From Streptomyces uncialis (lineage in GTDB: Bacteria > Actinomycetota > Actinomycetes > Streptomycetales > Streptomycetaceae): a stretch of DNA of 50,570 nt. The stretch spans positions 1-50,570 of the forward strand of contig NZ_CP109585.1 in the NCBI RefSeq assembly GCF_036250755.1, in the 5' to 3' direction. The translations under genes and the position numbers were made by a program. A model generated the notes under the pieces. The model made no database searches, was not told where the DNA came from, and was given only the letters and a program-made list of their open reading frames with translations. This document shows positions 23,005-30,908 of the stretch, piece after piece (the first letter of the stretch is position 1; each line of letters opens with the position of its first letter).

Positions 23005-23060
23005 CGCATGCGGTCGAGGCGGACATCCGGTTCACGGCCTGTCTGATCGGGAGACCGCCC
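23005..23060 (-). pseudogene. Degraded copy of the CoiA-like gene 3' end
   Basis: The minus strand reads IRQAVNRM, matching IKQAVNRM at the end of the CoiA-like gene (27887-29197). The DNA aligns with about 27890-27945 (shared CATCCGGTTCAC and GGTCGAGG) with one base deleted. No upstream part of the gene is present. Confidence 0.55.
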
Positions 23061-23540
23061 CCTTGCTCCCGCCGCGGAGGAGCCGGAGACCGGAAAGCCC
23101 ATGCGGTGGGGCGCCGGCGAATGAAGCTGGCACGGCGGGCCGTCCGGCAGCAGGTTGTGCAGAACACGGGGCGGTTGCGCAACCGGCAACTGACAGTGCC
23201 TGGCTATACGGTCGGTACATACCCGTTGGAGTGAAGCAGCGGACTGACGCGGTGGCCTGTCAGTGCGGCGGAGTAAAGTACCTCCCCGCATTTTCGGAAC
23301 AGGTCATTCCGCCTTTAGCTCAAGGTGAACACCCCGCAAATACGCCCAAAGGGAACCGCTCGGGTGTGCCCCGCTTCCCCCATCAGGGTTGTGACCTGCA
23401 CCACATGCCAATCGAAACTGGGGCTCTATATCGGGGCGTTTGCTGGTAAATGGTATTTAATTTCGCAGATCAACATGTGACCGCCCGATGCACAACCGCG
23501 ATGGGTCAGGGCAAGATGGGGACGCGCCACCGCCACCCGG

Positions 23541-23556
23541 TGTGATCGCCATCACA
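23541..23556. promoter_or_regulatory. CRP-type palindrome TGTGA-N6-TCACA
   Basis: TGTGATCGCCATCACA is an exact match to the CRP/FNR-superfamily consensus TGTGA-N6-TCACA and to the GTG-N8-CAC form reported for Streptomyces Crp. No gene start lies directly downstream. Confidence 0.5.
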
Positions 23557-23672
23557 TCGGCGACCCCTCCAGGGCTGACGGTGGTACCCGCATTCGGAAA
23601 ACAGAAAGGCCCCACCCGACGCCCGCGAAGCATCTTGGTGAGGCCTTCCGTCAGCACTCCGTCTGCAGCGCG

Positions 23673-23698
23673 GCCCCGACCTTTAGGTCGGGGCTTTT
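23673..23698 (+). terminator. Rho-independent terminator with U-run
   Basis: GCCCCGACC, TTTA loop, GGTCGGGGC then TTTT. 9-bp perfect stem. Just past the stop of the minus-strand zinc-ribbon gene, so it may serve both strands. Confidence 0.75.
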
Positions 23699-23702
23699 CG
23701 CG

Positions 23703-23903
23703 TTACAGGAGCCCGGAGTCCCTCACGATCCGGTAGACCGTGAGAACCACCGGCCCCAGCCAGCGACCCGCCTTTCGGTACGGCGGGACCCGCTGGCCGC
23801 CACAGCGGCAGCGCCCCTCAGCCTCGGCATCTTCGCTCAACGGCGCCTGCCCCCGCTTGCTGCAGCAGCGGCAGTGTCCGTCGAGCTCGGTCTGTTCCGG
23901 CAT
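23703..23903 (-). CDS. Small zinc-ribbon-like protein (66 aa)
   Basis: ATG 23901-23903 with AGAGGTGA upstream (a TTG at 23910-23912 is also in frame but too close to the ribosome site). Two Cys knuckles, HCRCCSKRG and GRCRCGGQR, separated by ~15 residues suggest one zinc-ribbon fold; a basic region (PYRKAGRW) and a hydrophobic C-terminal helix follow. A terminator lies immediately after. Function unknown; such proteins often bind nucleic acid. Confidence 0.6.
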   Translation of the reverse strand: MPEQTELDGHCRCCSKRGQAPLSEDAEAEGRCRCGGQRVPPYRKAGRWLGPVVLTVYRIVRDSGLL

Positions 23904-24518
23904 CGGGCCCAATCACCTCTTTCCAGGAGCCCTGCGGATTTCGCAGGTGCCCATGACGAGACCCACAGAATTCGTGACTCCCGCGGGGAGGCGCGATCGC
24001 TCGGAGGCCTCAAGAGATGACTGACTGGGATGAGCGTACCCGCACGCTGCGAAATCCGTCGTCGGGTGAACTCCCCCTGGACACAAGCCGACCGGGGGGC
24101 TGCGCACCCCCCTGAACAGCTGTAGAGGACAAGCACCCCCAACTTCACGCAGCGCCGGGACTCTTCGCTCCAGCAGGGCGTCGGTGTGCACCCGGAGCCG
24201 GGTGCGAGTTCCCCGATCGGAGTTGCGTATGTCACAAAATCAGAATCGGAACAAGGTGGACAGGTGACCGTTCAACAACTCACTTCACTGGGGCTGCCGC
24301 CCCCAACGCGGCCCGGACAACGCGCAGCTGAGCAGACATCACCACCAGTGGGTTCTTGGCGCGGGGCACCGGATCGCGCTCCGTACTGGACCGCACGGGC
24401 TGCCACCGGCGGTCACCGGCGGTCACCGGCCTGGGGCTGATCCTTCGTCCGCCCACGCGCCGGGATACGTACCCCGGTGCCCCTGCTGCCTCCGCCGGCG
24501 GACCGTACGATCCCGTTC
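23904..24518. other. Intergenic region without a confident gene
   Basis: Contains a GGGGGG-CTGCGCA-CCCCCC hairpin near 24094-24112, an inverted pair CCTGCG/CGCAGG at about 23931-23947, and tandem CACCGGCGGT copies near 24405-24430. A 12-codon frame at 24229 overlaps another GTG frame but neither is convincing. Confidence 0.4.
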
Positions 24519-24758
24519 ATGACGACTCGCCGCCGTCCCCTCGGGGCCGGTCCCCAGGAGACGCACGCTCGTTCCGCCGACCCTGGGACGGTGACGCCCC
24601 ACGACCGGGTCGTGGCAGCGACGGCGGACCTCGGCGCGGAACCCCTGTACCGGCAGGGCAGCGCCGACGAGCTGGACGAGCTGAGAGCTCGGGGCGTGTT
24701 CACCCCGCAGCCTCGCAGCGAGCCGCAGCCCGGCCGCCGCAGGCGCCCGCCTGAGTGA
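24519..24758 (+). CDS. Small hypothetical protein, probably leaderless (79 aa)
   Basis: ATG 24519 is preceded by TACGAT 8 bases upstream, a -10 box at the distance seen for leaderless actinobacterial transcripts, and has no ribosome site. The protein is polar (residues ~30-55: HDRVVAATADLGAEPLYRQG, ADELDELRARGVF) with an Arg/Pro tail. No family recognised. Its TGA overlaps a GTG that starts a WD40-like remnant, so the region may be a truncated former operon. Confidence 0.5.
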   Translation: MTTRRRPLGAGPQETHARSADPGTVTPHDRVVAATADLGAEPLYRQGSADELDELRARGVFTPQPRSEPQPGRRRRPPE

Positions 24759-24871
24759 GTACGGCCCGCAAGGGCACCCGGCTGGCGTTCTCCCCCGACG
24801 GCCGGCTCCCCGCCACCACAAGTCCTGACGCGACGGTCCGGCTTCACCTTCTGAGCCCTGTTCACCTATAG
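24755..24871 (+). pseudogene. WD40-repeat remnant (38 codons)
   Basis: Reads GTRLAFSPDGRLPATTSPDA then TVRLHLL and a stop: the pattern of one WD40 repeat blade (LAFSPDGRLLAT...D.TVRLW) with no further blades. Too short to fold alone, so a remnant of a WD40 protein gene. GTG overlaps the preceding TGA. Confidence 0.5.
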
Positions 24872-25190
24872 CCACGGCCCGCGGTCAGGGAACGGGGGGC
24901 AAGAAGGACGGCGGCGAGCAGCCGGGCCTCCAGACCCACGGCGGTGGCTGCGGGGTGAGCGCGTACCCGGCCACACCCTGGCGACCGCCGCGGTGTACGC
25001 GCGCTGGACGCCGTAGCGCCAGTTTCGTTCCGATGTTCCTCAACCCCCTTTTCCGCGACGTCGCACGCCGACTACTTCCCTGTGGCGTCCTCTGCGCAGC
25101 GAAGGGGTCACCTCCGGTCGCAGCGTGCGCCGCTGGGTGCGCTTGGCGATGGTCAGGCAGGGCCGGCGGAACCGTGCCCGGTGGCAGACG
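24872..25190. other. Intergenic region without a gene
   Basis: I see no frame with a ribosome site and consistent codon bias. It precedes the long hairpin at 25191-25237 and may be decayed DNA continuing from the WD40 remnant. Confidence 0.4.
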
Positions 25191-25237
25191 CACGTCAGCC
25201 CCTGTTGAACCCATTGGACCCAACAGGGGCTGACGTG
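25191..25237 (-). terminator. 17-bp hairpin carrying a palindrome-family core
   Basis: CACGTCAGCCCCTGTTG and its perfect complement enclose AACCCATTGGACC. Seven bases past the stop at 25245. The loop plus arms include CCATTGGACCCAACAGG, linking it to the GTTGGRYCCAAC family. Confidence 0.7.
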
Positions 25238-25244
25238 GGACCGG

Positions 25245-25775
25245 CTACGTGCGGGGAAGCTCGATCAGCCGCATGTCCATGCTCTCCGGCACCTGGATGT
25301 CGTACCTGCCCAGTAGTGCGTGCACCCACCAACGAGTCAGCACCCGGGTGAGCTGGTCGCCGAGCGTCGCGCGTTGGATCTCGGCAAGGAACGCCGCACG
25401 CTCCTTCTCGTTCAGGAGGCGTTGCACCGCACCGATAGTGGGCTCGTTGCTGCCGATGGAACGGGCGTCGGTGAAGTGGTCCTCTCCGATCGTGCCCCAC
25501 TCGACTGCGGGCCCACCGGCCTCGTCGACCGCCAGGAGCTTGACCGGCAGGACAGCAACCAGTTCGTCCGGCACCTGCTGCTGGAGCGTGGCAGCGGCGT
25601 CGGCGGGGACGGACTCCGTCAGGCGCCGGACGGCGTCCTCCGGAGTGCTGGAGCTCTCTGCGGTAAGGCCGAGCGCCGGGCAGTGGGCGGTATAGACGGA
25701 TGCGGGAGTGCCCTTGCCGGTGCCCTTACGCGTGAGCTTCTGCGTGACGACGATGACGGCATGTGTGTTCTGCAC
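25245..25775 (-). CDS. Hypothetical protein (176 aa)
   Basis: GTG 25773-25775 chosen, with AAAGGGG about 10 bases upstream; a second GTG three codons earlier is possible. An N-terminal beta region (AVIVVTQKLTRKG) is followed by SVYTAHCPALGLTAESSSTP, resembling HicB-like or DUF1902-type antitoxin folds, and then helical segments to the end. No catalytic motif. It follows the integrase gene on the same strand and has its own terminator hairpin. Confidence 0.6.
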   Translation of the reverse strand: MQNTHAVIVVTQKLTRKGTGKGTPASVYTAHCPALGLTAESSSTPEDAVRRLTESVPADAAATLQQQVPDELVAVLPVKLLAVDEAGGPAVEWGTIGEDHFTDARSIGSNEPTIGAVQRLLNEKERAAFLAEIQRATLGDQLTRVLTRWWVHALLGRYDIQVPESMDMRLIELPRT

Positions 25776-25819
25776 CCGCGCCACCCCTTTCTCTGTTCTG
25801 CGATGGAGCCGATCCAGTT

Positions 25820-26920
25820 TTAGGTGAGGCCGGCGGAGGCGTTGTCGTCCCAGCCGTCGTCGCGCTGCATGTAGCCGAGCATCGAGCGGGAGTGGCGGGC
25901 CCAGCCGCCCTGGTCGGCGATGGTGATGCCGTCCTTGCCATTGCGGCGGCCGACGGAGGCCAGGCCGATGCGCAGGGAGTGCCCGGTCCAGGCGATGGGC
26001 ACCCCGGCCCGCTGCGAGATCCGCTTGATGGCTCGGGTGACGGAGTCGGGCCCCATCCCGCCGGTGACGTGGCCCCACTGGTCGATACCGACAAACGCCG
26101 GCGTCGAGGGGTCGGCCCACCGCTGGCCGTGTTCGGCGACCAGGCGGGCGCGGTAGGCCGTCCAGGCCCGTACCGGGCAGAGCTCGGGTTCGTCGGCGTA
26201 GCGGATCTTCGCGTTGCGCACGGAGTGCTTGGTCTTGCCGGTGAGTACGGCGACGACCAGGCCGCGCGGGTGCAGGGTGACGTCGCCGGTCAGCAGCCCG
26301 GCCGGGTCCTGGCTGCGCGAGGCGTAGTGGAAGCCGGTCAGGGTCAGCGCCTTGTCCCGCTCTCCGGTGAGGGTGTCGGGGCAGGCGCAGACGATGGCGC
26401 GCAGTCCGTCGACGTTGGCGCCGACCGCCTGCCCGCGGCCCCGCCGCTCCCCGGCCTGCAGGAGCTTGACCGCCAGTCCCTCCAGCGCGGCACGGGCCTC
26501 GCGCTGGTCGTCACCGGAGACCGTCACGCCGCGCTCACGCAGCCCGACGACGGCGGCCGCGAGGTGGGTGGAGGCCGACGACGGGGCGTAGCCCTTGCCG
26601 TTCCGCTGGCCCTCGCGCAGCATCCATGTCACGAACGCCACCAGGGACCCCCGGGAGCCCTCCAGTTCGGGCAGCCGGGCGAAGGCGCAGAACCGGGTCC
26701 ACACCCGCCAGCTCTTGTCGTAGGTGTCGGTGGTGTTCTCCGGGGTGATCTCCTTCGCCACGGCGTCGGCCAGATCCTCGGCGTCGGCCAGGCGGCGCGC
26801 GGCGTCGATGCCGTGACGCTTGGCCCACCGCTCGATGAGCGCCTGCCGCTCGGGGACCGCTGCTGCCGGTATGTGCTCCTCCCCGTCGGGAGGGGCGAGG
26901 CTGGTGGTCGTGGCGGTCAC
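25820..26920 (-). CDS. Tyrosine recombinase / integrase (366 aa)
   Basis: GTG 26918-26920 overlaps the upstream stop as GTGA. Catalytic landmarks: Arg in HYASRSQDPAGL (~residue 199), H-x-x-R in GHSLRIGLAS (~312), a W/H position in GGWARHSRSML and nucleophile Tyr in GYMQR (~349). The N-terminal ~170 residues are the core-binding domain (TYDKSWRVWTRFCAFARLPE). Resembles actinobacterial XerC/phage-type recombinases. It is encoded with a 126-aa partner, and the two palindromes upstream of that gene are candidate sites for control or recombination. Confidence 0.85.
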   Translation of the reverse strand: MTATTTSLAPPDGEEHIPAAAVPERQALIERWAKRHGIDAARRLADAEDLADAVAKEITPENTTDTYDKSWRVWTRFCAFARLPELEGSRGSLVAFVTWMLREGQRNGKGYAPSSASTHLAAAVVGLRERGVTVSGDDQREARAALEGLAVKLLQAGERRGRGQAVGANVDGLRAIVCACPDTLTGERDKALTLTGFHYASRSQDPAGLLTGDVTLHPRGLVVAVLTGKTKHSVRNAKIRYADEPELCPVRAWTAYRARLVAEHGQRWADPSTPAFVGIDQWGHVTGGMGPDSVTRAIKRISQRAGVPIAWTGHSLRIGLASVGRRNGKDGITIADQGGWARHSRSMLGYMQRDDGWDDNASAGLT

Positions 26921-27297
26921 AGTCGCTCCAGTCGTTCGGCAGCCGCGCGGGCGGCTTTGTCCGCGTCGTCGTGACGGACGTGCTTCCAGAGCTGGCTGTC
27001 GTAGCCGTCGCAGCCTTTCCAGCCCGAGCCGAACCTGACCAGGTTGTTCCACTGGCGGCGTCGCGCCGCCAGTGGGGCGGGCGGGCCGCCGTACCCGAAC
27101 GCGGCGCGGGTGTCCTGCAGCTGGGGGCTCAGGAGGAACCGGAAGCCGGAGGCGAGTCGGCGGACCTCGTCGTCGTGTGCCGTCTTCAACTCCTCCAGGC
27201 GGGCGTAGAGGAAGGCGGCGAGGGACTCGACATCTCGCAGGGTCAGTTCGTCGGCGGAGGCGGTGGAGAACGGAGAGGAGAGGGCGGGCGCTGCCAC
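26917..27297 (-). CDS. Integrase partner protein (126 aa)
   Basis: GTG 27295-27297, with AGGAAC upstream; its stop overlaps the integrase start as GTGA. The N-terminal half is a helical, charged segment (ELTLRDVESLAAFLYARLEE, LKTAHDDEVRRLASGF); the C-terminal half is aromatic-rich (WNNLVRFGSGWKGCDGYDSQ). No excisionase-type winged helix is visible. The coupling suggests a cofactor for the recombinase. Family not recognised. Confidence 0.65.
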   Translation of the reverse strand: MAAPALSSPFSTASADELTLRDVESLAAFLYARLEELKTAHDDEVRRLASGFRFLLSPQLQDTRAAFGYGGPPAPLAARRRQWNNLVRFGSGWKGCDGYDSQLWKHVRHDDADKAARAAAERLERL

Positions 27298-27361
27298 GGG
27301 CGGGGTTCCTGTTCGCTTCGGGAGTCGGCGTCTTGACTCGGTGTCACGCCTGTCCGGGTTT

Positions 27362-27396
27362 GTCGCGTCGGATAAGGAGAGCTTATCCGACGCGAC
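27362..27396. promoter_or_regulatory. Long inverted repeat upstream of the integrase operon
   Basis: GTCGCGTCGGATAAG, GAGAG, CTTATCCGACGCGAC: 15-bp perfect arms with a 5-nt loop. Its TA-containing core (GGATAAG...CTTATCC) is unusual here. Could be an operator, an attenuator or a recombinase site. Confidence 0.55.
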
Positions 27397-27403
27397 CCCC
27401 TCC

Positions 27404-27420
27404 GTCCGCGACTCGCGGAC
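27404..27420. repeat. GTCCGCGAYTCGCGGAC palindrome, copy 2
   Basis: GTCCGCG-ACT-CGCGGAC. Other copies at 11535-11551 (one mismatch) and 37664-37680. Confidence 0.6.
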
Positions 27421-27677
27421 GCCGAATCGAGAGCGCGGAAACCGGTGCTCCACGTTCGGGAAAAGCCGGGACACGGCGCCGCCCGGGCCGGAAGAATGTT
27501 CATCGCACTGAGGGAGGATCACCCCCGCGCGGGCCAACGGAACAAGCTGACGGACGCGCGCGGACCTAACCGTGTCTGCGGCCGAGGCTCCCGGCCAGTC
27601 GGTGCACCGCTGTGTCCTTTTCGAGCACGAGAGGAACCGGCGCGCGACGGAGTCCTCGGCGCGCCGTACCCGTCTCC

Positions 27678-27842
27678 GTGTCCGACCTTCTCGTCCTGCT
27701 GCGCGAGACGCTTCCCGAGTTCCTCGGGAGCCTGGCCGCCGCCGTCGTCACCACCGCGGCGGCCGCCGCCCTCCGCACCGCCCGGACGGCCCGCCTCCGC
27801 CGCCGCGAACCGGCCCCCACCGAACCGCCGCCCCAGGAGTAG
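27678..27842 (+). CDS. Small hydrophobic protein (54 aa)
   Basis: GTG 27678 to TAG 27842. The sequence has a short amphipathic N-terminus (LLVLLRETLPEFLGSL), one Ala/Val-rich membrane-like helix and a basic Pro-rich tail. No convincing ribosome site; a weak TACCCG box lies a few bases upstream. Third-position GC bias is strong. Function unknown. Confidence 0.45.
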   Translation: MSDLLVLLRETLPEFLGSLAAAVVTTAAAAALRTARTARLRRREPAPTEPPPQE

Positions 27843-27886
27843 GCACCGCCGCCGCCCCTGCCGGGCCCGTACGGCGCGAGAGCACG

Positions 27887-29197
27887 TCACATCCGGTCGA
27901 GGCCGAACATCCGGTTCACCGCCTGTTTGATGGTCAGTCCGTCCTGGCGGGGCTGGCTTGGGACAGTGGGCGGCGGCTCTTTCGACGGTTCCGGCTCAAG
28001 GACTTCGATGCGTTGGCTGGGAGCGGCCTGGGCGGCGATGCGGTCGCGCTCGCTCTCGGTGGCGGCGAACAGGACGAGGGGCGTCAGTCTGCTTCGCAGG
28101 GCGGAGACGCGGCTGGCGACGGGGCAGATGACGGCGTAAGGCTTGCCCTTCACGTACACCGGGCGGCCCATGGCGAATTCGGGGGTGCCGTCGCGGGCGA
28201 TGGTGGGGTAGACGCCGGCCTCGTGGTAGACGAACTGCACCACGGGCTTGGTCAGCGCCTCCTGTCGCCGGAGCAGGGCGTCGATCGCCGCCAGGTGCTG
28301 CTGCTCGGCGGCCCTGCGGGCTTCCTCCTGCTTTCGCCGGACGGAGGCCAGGCGCTCCCGAATGCACTCGTGCCGGGCCGCTGCCTGGACCTGTTCCTCC
28401 TCCAGGAGGAAGTAGGGGCGTGTCACCCACCGCGAGGTTTCCTCGCCGTCGCTGAACCCGGTGCGCAGGCGGTGGGGGCGGGTGGTGTTCGCGCAGATGG
28501 CAGCGACGAAGCGGCTCAGGGTGAGGTGGTCGGCCGGGAGCCACTGGCCGTGGCCCTTGCAGGGCAGCTCGAACTGGGCACCGCTCCTGCAGTCCTCCCG
28601 GCCCTCGCACCACTCGGGAACGAACCGGGCCGCTCCGGCGGTGACCTGGACGCCCCCTCCGTCGTCGGGCCGGGCGATCTGGACGGAGGGGACGGCGTCG
28701 AGCCAGGGGACGGTCTTGCGGTCGGTGAACCAGCAGACCTCGACACCGTCTTGGCCGTAGCGGTCGGTGCGGGCCGTGATGTCGGTGATCGAGATGCCCG
28801 CCAGCTGTGCCTCCAGGGCGACGCGGCGGGACTCGTCGGGCGAGGCGGCCATCACATCCGCCCGCCAGGATCCGTCCGGGGCGGCCAGTTCGTACTCGGC
28901 GCGCCAGCCGGCTTCCCGTGCGTGATGGGCGAGGTCGAGCTTGAGGAGGTGATGGGCCATGCTCTCGCCCGCGAGTCTCGCCTCGCAGTACGGCGGGTTG
29001 CTGGCGTGCCGGAGGAACCACAACTCGTAGGAGCCGTGAGTCTTGTGGACCAGGTGCAGCCGCCAGCCGCACTCGTAGCACGTCAGTGGTGCTGGGGGTC
29101 TGACCTTGTAGATGCTGACCCGGTCCTGCCCGCAGCCGAGGTCTGCCTGGGTGGCGTCGATGCGCCCCCACGTCTCGTGGATCCCGACGAACACCAC
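27887..29197 (-). CDS. CoiA-like competence-family nuclease (436 aa)
   Basis: GTG at 29195-29197 with AGGAG at the right distance. The N-terminal zinc site is C40-x2-C43 ... H64 ... C71. A restriction-endonuclease-like core follows, with D114 (SWRADVMA) and E129-x-Q131 (ALEAQLAGIS) matching the CoiA pattern, then a charged coiled coil (RERLASVRRKQEEARRAAEQ). CoiA acts in DNA uptake and recombination in naturally transformable bacteria (known); in actinobacteria its relatives are of unknown function. The end (LTIKQAVNRMFGLDRM) is duplicated in degraded form near 23.0 kb, so this gene or its cassette has moved or recombined. Confidence 0.75.
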   Translation of the reverse strand: MVFVGIHETWGRIDATQADLGCGQDRVSIYKVRPPAPLTCYECGWRLHLVHKTHGSYELWFLRHASNPPYCEARLAGESMAHHLLKLDLAHHAREAGWRAEYELAAPDGSWRADVMAASPDESRRVALEAQLAGISITDITARTDRYGQDGVEVCWFTDRKTVPWLDAVPSVQIARPDDGGGVQVTAGAARFVPEWCEGREDCRSGAQFELPCKGHGQWLPADHLTLSRFVAAICANTTRPHRLRTGFSDGEETSRWVTRPYFLLEEEQVQAAARHECIRERLASVRRKQEEARRAAEQQHLAAIDALLRRQEALTKPVVQFVYHEAGVYPTIARDGTPEFAMGRPVYVKGKPYAVICPVASRVSALRSRLTPLVLFAATESERDRIAAQAAPSQRIEVLEPEPSKEPPPTVPSQPRQDGLTIKQAVNRMFGLDRM

Positions 29198-29282
29198 GAT
29201 CGTTCTCCTGCCGTCTGCCGTTGTGTGGTCTGCCGACGGCCGGGGCCCCGGCCGTCCCGATCGTTCCGTGGAGTCCCGACTC

Positions 29283-29900
29283 CTAGCGGCCCAGGGCCTG
29301 CATCCTGGTGTCCATGCGCTCGACGACGCGGAGCACCAGGTCCTCCATCAGCCAGTCGTCGAGGGCGACTTGCCCCAGCAGCGTCGTGACGACGAGAGCC
29401 TCGTTCTGGGTGATCAACGGCAGCGGGTCGCCCTCCGGAGACGCAAGCAGGGACTCCATCTCCTCCAGTTCCGCCCGCTCGTCGTCGTCCAGGCTTTCTC
29501 GCAGCGCGCGCAGCATCTTCTTCCGGGCGAATGCCGACGGCACGCGCGGACCGCTGCTCTCCATCTCGAAGCTGTGGGCTCCCGCGTGCCGCGCGGGTAG
29601 CAGGCACTCGTCCTCGCTCTCGCCCTGGGTGGCGGGGCAGTCGTCCATCTCGTGGAGGCGTCGGTCCATGTTCCATCCGCGGGCGGTCAGCTGGGCGTTC
29701 CCGGGCGCCCAGACCAGCCACCAGGAGTCCGGGCCGGATGCCTGCGCCAGTGCGATGTGGACACCGGAGTGCTCACGCTGCAGTTCGCACTGGGGGGACT
29801 CGACGAGTTCGTGGGACGGCTCGGGGAGCTGTTGGAGGAAGAGGACCTCGATGGGCTTGAGGTCGGTACGGGCATCGCACAGCGGCAAGGGTTCGTTCAT
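29283..29900 (-). CDS. Hypothetical protein, probably leaderless (205 aa)
   Basis: ATG 29898-29900 chosen because TACGGT lies about 7 bases upstream, a leaderless -10 position; a GTG 10 codons earlier is in frame. The N-terminal half is mixed alpha/beta with SWWLVWAPGNAQLTARGW; the C-terminal half is an acidic helix set (RALRESLDDDERAELEEMES). No family recognised. Upstream of the CoiA-like gene on the same strand, but with an ~85-base gap. Confidence 0.65.
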   Translation of the reverse strand: MNEPLPLCDARTDLKPIEVLFLQQLPEPSHELVESPQCELQREHSGVHIALAQASGPDSWWLVWAPGNAQLTARGWNMDRRLHEMDDCPATQGESEDECLLPARHAGAHSFEMESSGPRVPSAFARKKMLRALRESLDDDERAELEEMESLLASPEGDPLPLITQNEALVVTTLLGQVALDDWLMEDLVLRVVERMDTRMQALGR

Positions 29901-30164
29901 GCGCCGCACCGTAGAGACGGGCACTGACACGGAGGAACCCGTTCGGGCTAGCCAAGTCCCCGTTCAGCCGAAGCTGTTCGCCCCTCGGACGCAACTTCAT
30001 TGATCAGAGTTGACGGCCCTGCCAGCCGTACGCCGCGCTACTCCTTCGGCACTGGGGGAGCCTGACGCACATCTGAGCCACGGAAAACCGAAAGCGGACC
30101 CCCAGGGCCGGATACGGAGGGGCACACTTGGATCACTTTCAGCAACAATCCGGGGAGCGGGAGC

Positions 30165-30794
30165 ATGTACAAGACGTGGCGCGAGGAGTACCGGGCCAAC
30201 CAGGCCACCAAGCGGCAGATCGAACTGGAGCAATGGGAGCAGGAAAAGCGGTGGCGCGAGGAGGACCGGTCCGCCCGGCAGAAGGCCATCGCCGAGAACT
30301 CCGCCGACCTGGCCGTGCACAACGAGAACGTACGGGCGGCCACCGGCGTCTCCTACCTCACCCTCGTCTGCCACGAAGACACCTGGACCTTCATGGCCAT
30401 CCGCGCCTTCGGCCAGTGGAAACCCGAGTGGACCCAGAGCACTAGGCCCAAAACGATCCTGGACATCCCGAACGCACCAGGAAGCTTCGACGCGGAGAAG
30501 TTCGGCACTGATCCGAACCTGCCTGAAGGACGGATCAAGAAGATCGCCAGCGGTTCCGCCAGGAACGGCATGCAGCAGGTGATCCTCTCCGGCCACAACC
30601 TCGCCCAACTCCTGAACTCGCTGCACAAGGGGTCGAAGGAGGAGGACATCGCGGTCTCCGCCCGATGCAGCAGGCTCTACAACAAGCTCGTCGGGTTCGT
30701 GGACCTGCTCGACCCCGACGCGGAAGCCGGCCAGACGACCGGCGTCACGTACCGCATCGACGACAGCCTCGACACCACGCACATCAAGCGCTAG
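30165..30794 (+). CDS. Hypothetical protein with N-terminal coiled coil (209 aa)
   Basis: ATG 30165 preceded by GGGGAGCGGGAGC. Residues ~1-50 form a charged coiled coil (QIELEQWEQEKRWREEDRSA); the rest is a mixed domain (YLTLVCHEDTWTFMAIRAFG..., MQQVILSGHNLAQLLNSLHK). No recognised motif. One of the few plus-strand genes in this half of the plasmid; it is convergent with the flavoprotein gene, the palindrome-family copy at 30867 lying between. Confidence 0.7.
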   Translation: MYKTWREEYRANQATKRQIELEQWEQEKRWREEDRSARQKAIAENSADLAVHNENVRAATGVSYLTLVCHEDTWTFMAIRAFGQWKPEWTQSTRPKTILDIPNAPGSFDAEKFGTDPNLPEGRIKKIASGSARNGMQQVILSGHNLAQLLNSLHKGSKEEDIAVSARCSRLYNKLVGFVDLLDPDAEAGQTTGVTYRIDDSLDTTHIKR

Positions 30795-30866
30795 CCACCG
30801 AAGGTTGCGCTGGACCCGATGCTGGCGAGGGCCCGGCGGCACATCCTGTGCTGAACGTACGGGCTC

Positions 30867-30903
30867 CTGGTTGGGCCCGTTGGGTCTAACGGTACCAATC
30901 AGG
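30867..30903. repeat. Degenerate tandem palindrome-family copy
   Basis: TTGGGCCCGTTGGGTCTAAC followed by GGTACCAATCAGGG; six bases 3' of the flavoprotein stop (30909). Confidence 0.5.
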
Positions 30904-30908
30904 GCTGA

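Larger units (their letters stand above)
23450..23698 (+). ncRNA. Candidate small RNA
   Basis: The AT-rich TATTTAAT near 23453 is a rare -10-like sequence in this GC-rich plasmid, and a Rho-independent terminator with TTTT lies 245 bases downstream on the same strand with no convincing gene between. A TGTGATCGCCATCACA palindrome at 23541-23556 lies inside. Speculative. Confidence 0.3.
22917..23702. other. Long region with remnant DNA and a candidate small RNA
   Basis: No complete gene. It contains a degraded copy of the 3' end of the CoiA-like gene (about 23005-23060), an AT-rich patch with TATTTAAT (about 23453), a TGTGA-N6-TCACA palindrome (23541-23556) and a classic terminator (23673-23698). 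Confidence 0.5.
27298..27677. other. Region upstream of the integrase pair with two palindromes
   Basis: No gene accepted. It holds a 15-bp-arm inverted repeat (27362-27396) and a GTCCGCGACTCGCGGAC palindrome (27404-27420), both upstream of the 126-aa gene. Confidence 0.5.

Noticed and set aside
24229..24440. 12-codon ATG frame with a ribosome-like site overlapping a GTG frame (VTVQQLTSLG...)
   Set aside because: Later codons lack third-position GC bias and no homology is recognisable; kept only as a remark in the intergenic entry.
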